Source of the DNA: Micromonospora aurantiaca ATCC 27029
Lineage (GTDB): Bacteria > Actinomycetota > Actinomycetes > Mycobacteriales > Micromonosporaceae
Direction: 5' to 3'
Length of the DNA stretch: 64,000 nt
NCBI RefSeq assembly: GCF_000145235.1
Contig: NC_014391.1
Location: 2,860,001-2,924,000 of the forward strand
The stretch's first letter is position 1. Each line of letters begins with the position of its first letter. The position numbers and the translations under genes are program-made. The notes beneath the pieces were generated by a model. It saw nothing but the letters and a program-made list of their open reading frames with translations. It ran no database searches and was not told the DNA's origin. Positions 34,284-43,284 of the stretch are shown here, piece by piece.

Positions 34284-35288
34284 ATGAGTCACTTCACCTA
34301 CCGTCCCGCCCGTGACGAGTTGGCCTACACCTTCGGTGGACGCCTGCCGGTGGCGCACGTCCGCTCCGGCGACCTGATCACCGTGCACACCGAGGACTGC
34401 TTCGGCGGCCTGGTGCGGGGGCCTGCGGACCTGCCGTCGCAGGTGTGTCAGATGCCGTACCTGAACCCGGTGTCGGGGCCGTTCTTCGTCGAGGACGCCG
34501 AGCCCGGCGACACCCTCGCCGTGCACCTGCTGTCGATCGAGCCGACCCGCGACTGGGGTGTGTCGGCGACGTTCCCGTACTTCGGGGCACTCACGTCGAC
34601 CTCGCACACGGCCACGTTGCAGCCGCCGCTGGAGGAGCGGGTGTGGGTGTACGGCATCGACGGGCACGCGGGCGTCGTTCGGTACCGGGCCACCGCCAGT
34701 GACCACATGGTCGAGCTGCCGCTGGATCCGATGATCGGCACCATCGGCGTCGCGCCAGGTGGCATGGAGTCCCGGTCCACGATCGTCCCGGACTACTACG
34801 GCGGGAACCTCGACACCCCGGAACTGCGCGCCGGGACCACCCTGTATCTCGGGGTGAACGTGCACGGGGCGATGCTCGCCCTCGGCGACGGACACGCCCG
34901 CCAGGGCCACGGCGAAGTCTGCGGTGTCGGCGTGGAGATCGCCACCGTCACGACCCTCGCTGTCGAGGTCATCAAGGGTACCGACACCGCCTGGCCGCGT
35001 CTGGAAACCGACACGGCGATCATGTCGGTCGGCTGCGCCCGCCCGCTGGAGGACGCCTACCGCATGGCCCACCAGGACCTCACCGGCTGGACCGTCGACC
35101 TGTGCGGCCTGCACACGCTGGATGCCTATCAGCTCATCTCGCAGGCCGGGCGGGCGCCCATCGGCAACGTCTGCGATCCCAACTACACCGTTCTGGCGGC
35201 CATCGACAAAGCCCTGCTCCCGCAGCGGCAGGCTGCCTACCGCGACGCGCACGCCCGGCTGCGGGCCCTTGCCGCTGTGCAGGGATAG
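34284..35288 (+). CDS. Acetamidase/formamidase-family hydrolase
   Basis: 334 residues from ATG 34284; GTG 34275, overlapping the permease stop, is an alternative start that would suit translational coupling. The FmdA/AmdA fold is shown by HVRSGDLITVHTEDCFGG, PGDTLAVHLL, APGGMESRSTIVPDYYGG and GVNVHGAMLALGDGHA. The enzyme hydrolyses short amides to ammonia and acid. Together with the permease it suggests import and use of an amide nitrogen compound. Confidence 0.88.
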   Translation: MSHFTYRPARDELAYTFGGRLPVAHVRSGDLITVHTEDCFGGLVRGPADLPSQVCQMPYLNPVSGPFFVEDAEPGDTLAVHLLSIEPTRDWGVSATFPYFGALTSTSHTATLQPPLEERVWVYGIDGHAGVVRYRATASDHMVELPLDPMIGTIGVAPGGMESRSTIVPDYYGGNLDTPELRAGTTLYLGVNVHGAMLALGDGHARQGHGEVCGVGVEIATVTTLAVEVIKGTDTAWPRLETDTAIMSVGCARPLEDAYRMAHQDLTGWTVDLCGLHTLDAYQLISQAGRAPIGNVCDPNYTVLAAIDKALLPQRQAAYRDAHARLRALAAVQG

Positions 35289-35297
35289 GGGCCTGGG

Positions 35298-35978
35298 ATG
35301 ACCACGTCGATACCCCACCTGTCGCTGCGCGACGAGCTGTTCCTGCTCGGGCACCACGACGACACCGGCCAGCCGCACCTGCACCGCCAAGCCCTGGCCC
35401 TTGGCATGGCCGGCGGTGTGCTGATCGACCTGTTCCTCGCCGGGCGGATCACCATCGACTCCTACGCCGAGCATCCGGCTGCGGACTGGTGGCTACGCCT
35501 GAACTCCGACCAGCCGGTCGGTGACCTGATTGCCGACACTGCCCTCGCCGCGATCCGGTACTCCCGTGCGACTCCGACGGTGAAGGCATTTCTGCGTAGC
35601 TTCGCCGACGACCTGTATGAGCGCACTCGCGCCGGACTCATCGCCGCTGGGATCCTGCGCCACACCGCCCGCCGCCGCCTCGGCGGCCTGGTCCGCGCCG
35701 ACGCCTACCTCCCCACCGACACCAAATGGGCTGTCGTCGCCCGCGCCCGTCTGCGCTACCTCGCCGCCGGCCGCGAACAACCGGACAACCACACCGCCGC
35801 GCTCGCCGGACTCGTCGCCGTCCTCGGCCTCGCCGACCACCTCTACCTCGACGACGACACCGCCACCCTCACGGCCCACCTGAAGACCATCGCCGCCCAG
35901 CACCACCGCCCCGTCCGGGAAATCACCGCCGCCGTCGACGCCGCGATCGGTGACCTCGCCACCGCCACCTACCGATAG
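35298..35978 (+). CDS. GPP34 (GOLPH3-like) protein
   Basis: 226 residues. The N-terminus LSLRDELFLLGHHDDTGQPHL is typical of the GPP34 family, followed by the helical body (LALGMAGGVLIDLFLAGRITI, LGGLVRADAYLP). In eukaryotes GOLPH3 binds phosphoinositide; in actinomycetes such proteins are common and their role is unclear. The 9-bp gap after the amidase gene indicates an operon. Confidence 0.8.
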   Translation: MTTSIPHLSLRDELFLLGHHDDTGQPHLHRQALALGMAGGVLIDLFLAGRITIDSYAEHPAADWWLRLNSDQPVGDLIADTALAAIRYSRATPTVKAFLRSFADDLYERTRAGLIAAGILRHTARRRLGGLVRADAYLPTDTKWAVVARARLRYLAAGREQPDNHTAALAGLVAVLGLADHLYLDDDTATLTAHLKTIAAQHHRPVREITAAVDAAIGDLATATYR

Positions 35979-35990
35979 ACCACCGAGGAG

Positions 35991-36680
35991 ATGACAACAG
36001 CCGTGGACCCCAGCGTTCGTATCCGTGCCGCCCGCTGGACAGACAGGCAGGCCGTCGCTGCGTTGATCGCCGACGCCCTGCACCCCAGCCCGCTCGGTGC
36101 CTGGCTGGTACCGGACGCGGCGCAGCGCCGCCGGGTGATGACCGACGTCGTCGCGGTGTGGGTGGAGCACGCGATGTTCTTCGGCGACGTACACCTCACC
36201 GACGACCTCGCCGCCGCCATCGTCGGCTTTCACCGCTACCGACCGATCCCGCCACCGGCCAACTACCCGACCCGCCTCGTGGAGGCCGCCGGAGCACACG
36301 CTGAGCGCTTCAACACCCTTGATGGCCTGATCGCACAGCAGCAGCCCACCGAACCGCACTACCACCTGGCGCTCCTCGCCGTATCCCCAACGCGGCAGAA
36401 GGCCGGCTGCGGCAGCGCCCTGCTCAGCCATCACCGCGCCCGCCTCGACCGCATCGGCCTGCCCTCCTGGACCGCCGTTCCCGCAGAACCCGAGCACCTG
36501 CTCGCCCGCTATGGGTACACGCTCCGCCCGCCCCTCACCCTGCCGAACGGGCCGAGCCTGCGACCCATGCGCCGTAACCCCTACCGCGCCAGTAATCCAA
36601 TGCCGATCAACTCCCCGCGTCCGGTCGGCAACCGCTGGCAAGACAACACCGCCCATACCGGCACCACCCTCCGGCCCTGA
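35991..36680 (+). CDS. GNAT-family N-acetyltransferase
   Basis: Up to 229 residues. The acetyl-CoA loop is seen as SPTRQKAGCGSALLSHHRARLD, and the last core strand as SWTAVPAEPEHLLARYGY. The first ATG (35991) is almost touching GAGGAG, so the in-frame GTG at 36003 may be the true start. The acceptor is unknown. The last 35 residues are Pro/Arg/Asn-rich and disordered. Confidence 0.82.
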   Translation: MTTAVDPSVRIRAARWTDRQAVAALIADALHPSPLGAWLVPDAAQRRRVMTDVVAVWVEHAMFFGDVHLTDDLAAAIVGFHRYRPIPPPANYPTRLVEAAGAHAERFNTLDGLIAQQQPTEPHYHLALLAVSPTRQKAGCGSALLSHHRARLDRIGLPSWTAVPAEPEHLLARYGYTLRPPLTLPNGPSLRPMRRNPYRASNPMPINSPRPVGNRWQDNTAHTGTTLRP

Positions 36681-36729
36681 CAGACCGAGCACCGGCCGCC
36701 GCCCTACCAAGGACCAAGGAGGCTCACCC

Positions 36730-37299
36730 ATGCCCCTCCGTTCCGTCGGTCACCTACCACTCGCCCCCGACCCGCAGCGTTGTCCACCGCTGCCCAGCTC
36801 AGACCTGATCACCAGTACGTTCGGCGGCCGTCCGCAGGTTCTGCCAGAGGCTTGGGCAGTGCCCCTTCACGCGGCGTCCCGGCTCGCCTCGCACCACCGC
36901 GAACAATGGGCGGCGGAGACAATCTCCCGCGACCCATCCGCTGACGACCACGTGGTGGCTGCTGCCAAGAGATCGATCGACCGTCTCAACGCCACTCGCG
37001 TCGCTCTCATCGGGGAGATCGACTCTTGGGTTGAGCACGTGATCCGGCCTGCGGGCGGGGCACCGTTGCACACCGAGACGATCGGCTCCGTGATCGACCG
37101 CCTGGCCATCGCGTGGATTCGGTGGAGGCGATTCTCGGAGACCGCCCAGCTGGACCCGAGCGACGTCGATCCTTCGCTGGCGCTTCAGCAGTTCACCGAA
37201 CTCACCGAAGCCTTCGACACCCTTGTGCTCGACATCCATGAAGGTCGCCGCCGCATTCCTCACTGGCGCACGCTCAAGAGCTATCGGGAGCCGCGATGA
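36730..37299 (+). CDS. DUF4254-family protein
   Basis: 189 residues from ATG 36730 (AGGAGG upstream). The helical pattern LASHHREQWAAETISRD, AKRSIDRLNATRVALIGEID, then TETIGSVIDRLAIAWIRW matches DUF4254 proteins, which in bacteria often sit near glycosyltransferases. No enzymatic function is known to me. It overlaps the next gene by four bases (ATGA) and opens the tightly coupled part of the operon. Confidence 0.72.
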   Translation: MPLRSVGHLPLAPDPQRCPPLPSSDLITSTFGGRPQVLPEAWAVPLHAASRLASHHREQWAAETISRDPSADDHVVAAAKRSIDRLNATRVALIGEIDSWVEHVIRPAGGAPLHTETIGSVIDRLAIAWIRWRRFSETAQLDPSDVDPSLALQQFTELTEAFDTLVLDIHEGRRRIPHWRTLKSYREPR

Positions 37300-39203
37300 G
37301 GACCGCCGTCACCCTCAACGGCGCCGACAACGTCGGCAAGACCACGAACGCCCGCTGGCTGGCGTCGGCGATGCCGGATGTCGAGTTCACCGGGACAGTC
37401 GATCGGTGGGACCGGCGATGGGCCGAGGTGTCGCGACGAGACTTCAGTCAGTGGTGGTTCGTCGACAGCACCACCGACGAACACATCGACCTTGTCTTCA
37501 GCTCCCACGCCGCGCGGTGCGGCGGTGGCGGCCCCTTGGCTTTGGAGGACCGAGGTTGGCCGATGCTTGTGGCGACCTGCGCCGCGACAGCGGCGATCAA
37601 GGACGGCATCTCCACCACCGAGGCGCTCGCGCAAGTCGAGACCAAAGCACGTCGCTACGCCCCCGCGCCGCGCCGTGAGCTGCACCTGCTACTGCGCCAC
37701 AGCGACCAGCCGGTAGTCGAGGCGCACCACGCCGTGGCACGTGAGCCTGTGCCGACCACCGAACGCTACATCGAGTACCAGCGGCGACTGGCCGAGGCGA
37801 TCGGCCTACAAGTCGATGGCGGGGAGTACGAGGCCATCGTGGTGCGCGGGGACCGCCCACTCCTTGATGTGCAGCGTGAAATCCGTGAGGCGCTGACGCA
37901 GCTCGACGTGCCCGTCGTTCCGCTGCCGCCGGACCGGATCCAGCGCCTGTGGGTGCTCGCTGGTATGTCCGAGAGCGGCAAGAGCACGGTCGGCGAGTTG
38001 CTCCGCACGGAGCACACAGCCACCCGGCTGAAGATCGGCTACCTCATGCAGCTCGCCGCCGATCGGCTCGGGGTGGCCGATCCGTATCGCGAATGGGGCG
38101 AGCTGACCCAGGCGCAGATGCTCACGGAGGAGATCCTTCGATTCGCCGCGCTGAACCCGGGCTCGCACCGGATCAGCCTGGAGAGCGCGCACCGCTTCGA
38201 CGCCACAGCACATCTCCGCAGGATCTGGGGGGAGCGCTGCGAGATTGTGTTCCTCCGCCTTCCGGACGGGCTTCGCGCGCAGCGCGCCACCGAGGCCATG
38301 GAGTCGCTCTCCGCCCGCGACGCGATCAAGCGAAGCCGGGGCGGAGACCGCATCGCGTCAATCGCCGACACGGTCATCGACAACGGCCGCAGCCTGGCCG
38401 CGCTGAAGAGGGCGGTTACAGAAGTTGCTCACCGCAGGTCCGGGGCCAGGGTTCCGCCGCGTGCGGACACGGCCATCCCGGAGGGGCTGCAAGCGGTACT
38501 CGCGGACTGCGTCGCCAGGCTGACCGATTCTGAGACCGCGCTCGTCGCCGCCACGGGGAGCCTCGCCCATCAGGGCTGGCAATCGGGATGGAGCGACATC
38601 GACCTACTTGTCGTACGCGACACGCTGCCGCTGCGCTGGCTTCAGACCAGGCGTGTACCCCAGAGCGGACCGGCGGGGGAGAAGATCGCGCTGTCGTCGT
38701 TCACCACCCGGGAGATGCTCGCCGGGTTGGTCCCACCCCGAGTACTGCACGCGGTGCGGCAGATAGCCCGCGATGGCTGCGGCCTGCTCTACCGCCGAAG
38801 CGACCTCGTCCTCAACGCCTTCGACGCACCAACCGACGACCGCGCCTCACGCAGCGAGCTGCCGCTCGTGGCGATGGTGTTGCGGCGACTCGCCGCGAAC
38901 CCTGAGCCCGATGTCCGCGCTGTCTACAAGCACGTCGTGCTGATCATGAAAATCATCCTGCGCGCCGACGGGGTGGACCTCGACGCCAGCGAGGAGGTTC
39001 GTCTCGCCTTCACCACCAGCCATCCGGACGCCGACATCGACCTCCCGGCGGTGGCCGAGGTCAGTGGCGACCGGTGGCGACAGGACGAAATTCTCTCCCA
39101 TCGGGTCCGCGGGGCCGCCGCCAAAATCCTCACCTACCACGACGTGCTCGGCTGCTCGGTCGCGTCCAACACGCTCCAGACGGAAGGATCAGATCTTCGA
39201 TGA
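37296..39203 (+). CDS. Kinase-kinase-nucleotidyltransferase fusion protein
   Basis: 635 residues with three parts. Residues 1-215 resemble thymidylate kinase: P-loop NGADNVGKTT at 8-17. Residues 220-400 are a second P-loop kinase: AGMSESGKST at about 223-232, with SLESAHRFD and the lid-like QRATEAMESLSARD. Residues 410-635 are a nucleotidyltransferase: GS...GWSDIDLLVV at about 421-440, the metal-binding GS-DxD motif. The order suggests stepwise phosphorylation and nucleotidyl transfer on one substrate. ATGA overlaps join it to both neighbours. I know of no described protein with this exact arrangement. Confidence 0.8.
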   Translation: MRTAVTLNGADNVGKTTNARWLASAMPDVEFTGTVDRWDRRWAEVSRRDFSQWWFVDSTTDEHIDLVFSSHAARCGGGGPLALEDRGWPMLVATCAATAAIKDGISTTEALAQVETKARRYAPAPRRELHLLLRHSDQPVVEAHHAVAREPVPTTERYIEYQRRLAEAIGLQVDGGEYEAIVVRGDRPLLDVQREIREALTQLDVPVVPLPPDRIQRLWVLAGMSESGKSTVGELLRTEHTATRLKIGYLMQLAADRLGVADPYREWGELTQAQMLTEEILRFAALNPGSHRISLESAHRFDATAHLRRIWGERCEIVFLRLPDGLRAQRATEAMESLSARDAIKRSRGGDRIASIADTVIDNGRSLAALKRAVTEVAHRRSGARVPPRADTAIPEGLQAVLADCVARLTDSETALVAATGSLAHQGWQSGWSDIDLLVVRDTLPLRWLQTRRVPQSGPAGEKIALSSFTTREMLAGLVPPRVLHAVRQIARDGCGLLYRRSDLVLNAFDAPTDDRASRSELPLVAMVLRRLAANPEPDVRAVYKHVVLIMKIILRADGVDLDASEEVRLAFTTSHPDADIDLPAVAEVSGDRWRQDEILSHRVRGAAAKILTYHDVLGCSVASNTLQTEGSDLR

Positions 39204-39754
39204 CCACCGCCTTTGACGAGGTTCTGCACGCCGACCGGGTGACCCGGCTCGGGGTGGGAGACACCACTCGTCCGATCCGCGTCGTCCACGGCCTTGATGG
39301 CATCCGCACCGACGTGGGCGCGGAACAGGTCCTGGCGACGGGACGCAGCTTGTGGAAGCGGTGGTGCGAGCACCCGGCGTACCGGCCGCACGATGTTCTC
39401 CTGGGCCTGGATGCCGGCGGCATCGTGCCGACGATCGCGGTGGCCTGGGCCAGTGGTAGCCAGTATCGGCTCGCCTGGAAAGTCAACCTCGACCTACCCG
39501 GGAAGCTCGTGTTCCACGAACCGCATGCCCGGCGTCTTGAGGTCTTCGCCTACGGCGACTTCGAAGGACTGCGCGTCCTCATCGTGGACGACGAGATCAC
39601 CACCGGACTCACTCTGGCCAATCTCGTCGAGGCGCTTCGCGCGGCCGGCGCCGACATCACCGGCGCGCTCTGCCTCGTCGAAGACACCGCTGGCGAGGGC
39701 CGGCAACTACTCGAACGCAACGGGGTCCCGCTGTGCGTACTGACAACGCTGTGA
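39200..39754 (+). CDS. Phosphoribosyltransferase-family protein
   Basis: 184 residues from ATG 39200, overlapping the previous stop. The PRPP-binding motif VLIVDDEITTGLTL (about residues 126-139) is clear, and VLLGLDAGGIVPTIAVAWA forms the first loop. Type-I PRTases exchange a base with PRPP; the base is unknown. Between a kinase/nucleotidyltransferase and a glycosyltransferase, it suggests ribosyl or nucleotide chemistry. Confidence 0.85.
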   Translation: MTTAFDEVLHADRVTRLGVGDTTRPIRVVHGLDGIRTDVGAEQVLATGRSLWKRWCEHPAYRPHDVLLGLDAGGIVPTIAVAWASGSQYRLAWKVNLDLPGKLVFHEPHARRLEVFAYGDFEGLRVLIVDDEITTGLTLANLVEALRAAGADITGALCLVEDTAGEGRQLLERNGVPLCVLTTL

Positions 39755-40827
39755 CCCTCGTCGAGAAACCGGTGTGCCACCGCGGCGGGCGGTACCTCGT
39801 CCGACGTGAACAGGCGCCGCTCGGCCGGCTCCTGCCGTATCGACGAGCCAACGGAGAGATCCCGCCGCGACGGGCACGGCTCGACGCGGTACGTGAGACC
39901 GGGTGGCGCGTCGACTTCGGCTCTCGCGGACTCGGCGACCTGCTGCTCGGCCTCGCCATGGCTCGGGCACTTCACGACGCCACACACGATCAGTTCGAAA
40001 CACTGGAGTACGCCGGCAGGCGGGCGGACCTAATCGCCCGGTGCACCCTTCCAGTCACGGTCACGTACGGGGACGGGCACCAACTGGGCACGCGGAGCAG
40101 CGATAACGCCTTGGAATTCGACGCGGTACCGGAATCGCCTCCGACGCTGCTCGACCTCGTCGACGTCGACGTTGTCGAGGTCCATGCGGCGCTGCCGATG
40201 CGCTACTACCTCGACATCGAGCAGACCCTCGGCGCCAGGCTCCCCGCATCCGGTGATCCGTGCCCCAGGTTCCGGTCGACCGTCGCAGCGCCAGACCCAT
40301 TCCACGTGGTCTTCGTGGCCACGACGAGTCGCCCCGACCGCAAGGACTACGGCATCGACAACTTCGCCGCCCTCGCCAAACACCTGAGGGCCCGCCACTC
40401 GGGCGCCTGGCGCTTCAGCCTGGTGACACCACCGGGCCACCAACCTCCGGCATTCGTAGGTCAGATCGAAGTACTTCACGGACCAACGGCGGTCGACTGC
40501 ATTGACCTCTTCGCCACCGCCGAGCTGGTCATCGGCAACGACACCGGCCTGACCCATCTCGCCGCGCTCACCATCCGACCGGACGGCACCCAGCCGCACG
40601 TGGTCGGCCTCTACGGACGGCACGGCTACGCCAAGTGGATCACCGGATCGCCACACCACCACGCGGTGGCCACCCCGTTCTCGCACCTGATGTCGGTCGC
40701 CGATGCGTGTCCCGTGCGGGACTGCTACGACGACACTCTCTGGTCAACCGCGAGCGACCTTCGCGCCATCCCCATCAAGGACATAGCCGATTTCGCGGGG
40801 CAGCGCGCCGGCTGGTGGCCTCGATGA
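39751..40827 (+). CDS. GT9-family glycosyltransferase (heptosyltransferase-like)
   Basis: 358 residues from GTG 39751, which overlaps the previous stop as GTGA; GTG 39733 is an alternative. The N-terminal SRGLGDLLLGLAMARAL and the C-terminal LVIGNDTGLTHLAAL (about residues 259-273) are typical of GT9 enzymes that use ADP-heptose-like donors. In a Gram-positive-type cell this is not for LPS. A sugar is probably added to the operon product or a nucleoside. Confidence 0.82.
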   Translation: MTLVEKPVCHRGGRYLVRREQAPLGRLLPYRRANGEIPPRRARLDAVRETGWRVDFGSRGLGDLLLGLAMARALHDATHDQFETLEYAGRRADLIARCTLPVTVTYGDGHQLGTRSSDNALEFDAVPESPPTLLDLVDVDVVEVHAALPMRYYLDIEQTLGARLPASGDPCPRFRSTVAAPDPFHVVFVATTSRPDRKDYGIDNFAALAKHLRARHSGAWRFSLVTPPGHQPPAFVGQIEVLHGPTAVDCIDLFATAELVIGNDTGLTHLAALTIRPDGTQPHVVGLYGRHGYAKWITGSPHHHAVATPFSHLMSVADACPVRDCYDDTLWSTASDLRAIPIKDIADFAGQRAGWWPR

Positions 40828-41957
40828 TCCGGGTCGCCCGCTACCGCCGCTTCACCATGAACCGCACGTTCCACCTCGACATCGGCCCGCACCGCCTCTT
40901 CGCCAAAGTGAACCCGAACCCCGTGGAGGCCGCCGCCGAAGCCGCCGGATACCAACGAATCCGCCACCATTACCAGGTACCAGGGCTGCATTCCCAACAC
41001 CGCATCGGGCACTGGACCCTCACCCTCTATGACCGCCACCAACCCGATCTCCCGGACACGGGCCTCCTCCTCGACGCTCTCACATCGACCGACGGAGACA
41101 GCACGGCCAACCTCGATCGTGGGCTCGAAGCGATCCTCCAGCACTACCGCCGAACCATCGACGCGACCATCTGCCGCGTCCCCGCCTCGCGCACCAACAG
41201 CAAGCTCTACCGCGACCGGGTCCAGCCCCGCGGCAGGCTGGACCACTACTACGGTCACGACCCGATCGTGCTCAAACTGGCCGACGCCGACGGTCTCCGA
41301 CCCTCCGAGCTGCGAGAGACCACCCTCATGGTCAACGGACAGCCCCGACGGCTCGACCTCCATGCCCTCGTCAGCGAGCTACGCGACGCCTTCCAGCCCG
41401 ACGAGCAGGTCTGGGCCGCGATGACCCAGGGCGACCCCACCGACTTCAACATCGGCCTCGACACCGACAACCAGCCCGTCTGGTTCGACTACGACACCGC
41501 AGGCCTCAACGCCCTCCCCGGCGAGATCGCCTGCTTCCTGTGGTACCAGAGACTGCACGGCGCCTGGCTCGTCCCTCACTACAACCCCGGCGCCTACGCC
41601 GACCACAGGAGGTCACTCGCCGAAGCTGTCGAGCCCACCGTTCGGCTCAGAAGACTCTCCCACCGAGCCGTCGGCATCGACTATGAGCACCAACCATCGC
41701 CGGCCCGGCAGCAAGCCATCACCCGATATCTCACGACGCTTGCCCGGCCGCTCGCACTCTCCGCCGCCACCGACCTGCTCACCTGGATACGCCCGTACCT
41801 CGCCATGCGGATCCTCGCCGTCTACCCACTACAGCTACTGGAACCCCGCGACGCTGCTCTGTCGCTGGGCCTACTCGCCGACCTCTACGCACCCGACGCC
41901 GCCCTGGAGCAGATCCTCGGACTCACCACTCAGACGCCAGCGGAGCCGCCCTCATGA
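40824..41957 (+). CDS. APH-like phosphotransferase
   Basis: 377 residues, starting at ATG 40824, which overlaps the previous stop. The catalytic loop is TQGDPTDFNIGL (about residues 200-211; Gln replaces the common His of HGD), followed by WFDYDTAG. This is the aminoglycoside-phosphotransferase/choline-kinase fold. It may phosphorylate a sugar or alcohol group on the operon product. An unusually long N-terminal half precedes the loop. Confidence 0.72.
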   Translation: MIRVARYRRFTMNRTFHLDIGPHRLFAKVNPNPVEAAAEAAGYQRIRHHYQVPGLHSQHRIGHWTLTLYDRHQPDLPDTGLLLDALTSTDGDSTANLDRGLEAILQHYRRTIDATICRVPASRTNSKLYRDRVQPRGRLDHYYGHDPIVLKLADADGLRPSELRETTLMVNGQPRRLDLHALVSELRDAFQPDEQVWAAMTQGDPTDFNIGLDTDNQPVWFDYDTAGLNALPGEIACFLWYQRLHGAWLVPHYNPGAYADHRRSLAEAVEPTVRLRRLSHRAVGIDYEHQPSPARQQAITRYLTTLARPLALSAATDLLTWIRPYLAMRILAVYPLQLLEPRDAALSLGLLADLYAPDAALEQILGLTTQTPAEPPS

Positions 41958-42700
41958 GCCGCCCCATCGCCGTCATCACCGGAGCAGGCACCGGCATCGG
42001 AGCGGCCATCGCCGCCCGGCTGTCAGCCACCTTCGACCTCGTCCTGACCCACCTGAACGACGACACCAACCTCGCTGCGGTCGTCGAGGCCGCCCGCCAC
42101 CACGGCGCACAGACCCACACCGTCACCGGCGACCTGACCGCCGCTGACACCCAGACCGCACTCCGCACCAGTATCGAGCAACACGCCACCCAACTCGCAG
42201 TCCTGATCAGCAACGCCGGCGCGTACCCCCGCATCCCGTGGAGCCGGACGGACCTCAACGTCCTTCGCGACCAGCTCGAACTCAACCTCGTCACGCACGC
42301 CGCCGCGATCCGCGCCACCACACCAGCCTTCGTCAGCAACAAATACGGCCGCATCGTCGCCGTCTCGTCAGTCATGACCCAGATCGGACGCGTCGACCTC
42401 GCCGGCTACATCGCCGCGAAAAGCGGCCTGGAAGGACTCGTCCGCGCGCTCGCCCGCGAACTCGGTCCCCACAACATCACCGTCAACACTGTGCGGCCCG
42501 GCTCGATCGAGGTCCCCGCAGAACGTAGCGTCGTACCCGATCACGAGGCCATGGTCGGACGCCAGCTCGACCGACAATGCATCAAACGACGGGGTCAACC
42601 CTCGGATATCGCCGCCGCCATCGCCTTCCTGGCCACCCCGGAAGCGGGCTTCATCACCGGCCAAGCGATCAACGTCGACGGCGGCTGGCACCTGTCATGA
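41954..42700 (+). CDS. Short-chain dehydrogenase/reductase
   Basis: 248 residues, with ATGA overlaps at both ends. TGAGTGIG (10-17), SNAG, the catalytic SSVM...YIAAK (Tyr about 152) and the C-terminal TGQAINVDGG are standard for classical SDRs (FabG-like). It probably oxidises or reduces a sugar hydroxyl in the pathway. Confidence 0.88.
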   Translation: MSRPIAVITGAGTGIGAAIAARLSATFDLVLTHLNDDTNLAAVVEAARHHGAQTHTVTGDLTAADTQTALRTSIEQHATQLAVLISNAGAYPRIPWSRTDLNVLRDQLELNLVTHAAAIRATTPAFVSNKYGRIVAVSSVMTQIGRVDLAGYIAAKSGLEGLVRALARELGPHNITVNTVRPGSIEVPAERSVVPDHEAMVGRQLDRQCIKRRGQPSDIAAAIAFLATPEAGFITGQAINVDGGWHLS

Positions 42701-43284
42701 CGACCCTCTGGATCCGCCACGGAGCCAGCCTCGACGGGATCACCAGCCCCCACGCCCATGCCCGACCCGACACGCCCCTCACCGCGCGCGGCGCGGCACA
42801 GATTGCAGCCACCGCCCGCGCACTTCGTGACTGCGGTGTCCGGCCTGCAATCGTGTTGACCAGCCCGCATCCGCGCGCCGCCACAAGCGCGGAGATCCTG
42901 GCTGCGCTGCTCGGCGTGCCGCTCGCCGCTCCCAACCCGCTGTACGCCGAGTGGCGCGCCCCCGACTGCGTCCTCGGCAAAGGACCGGAAAACTACCCAG
43001 CCGAGTACCGGACCTGGCGCACGGACCGGCTCCGCGACTCGGACTCGGCCCTGGCCGGCGGCGAGAGCCTTACAGCGCTTTACGAACGGGCGACGGCCGC
43101 CTCGGCGATTCTCGGACACGTGCGTGAAGGAAACACAGCATTGATCGTCTCGCACCGAGTGTTCATCGGCGCGGTCGCAGCGATCACCGCCGGAGCGAGC
43201 CGCCCCCAGGACGTGTTCCAAGCCGCGCGCCGCTTCACGCTCGCACCGGCAGGGATCTGGCCCGCCTTAGCTGAACTCCGATAG
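42697..43284 (+). CDS. Histidine phosphatase-family protein
   Basis: 195 residues from ATG 42697 (ATGA overlap). RHG (residues 7-9) carries the phosphate-accepting His and VSHR (about 151) the second His; ASPHPRAATSAE-like TSPHPRAATSAEIL completes the phosphoglycerate-mutase fold. It removes a phosphate, possibly the last step of the pathway. It is the last gene of the coupled set. Confidence 0.88.
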   Translation: MTTLWIRHGASLDGITSPHAHARPDTPLTARGAAQIAATARALRDCGVRPAIVLTSPHPRAATSAEILAALLGVPLAAPNPLYAEWRAPDCVLGKGPENYPAEYRTWRTDRLRDSDSALAGGESLTALYERATAASAILGHVREGNTALIVSHRVFIGAVAAITAGASRPQDVFQAARRFTLAPAGIWPALAELR

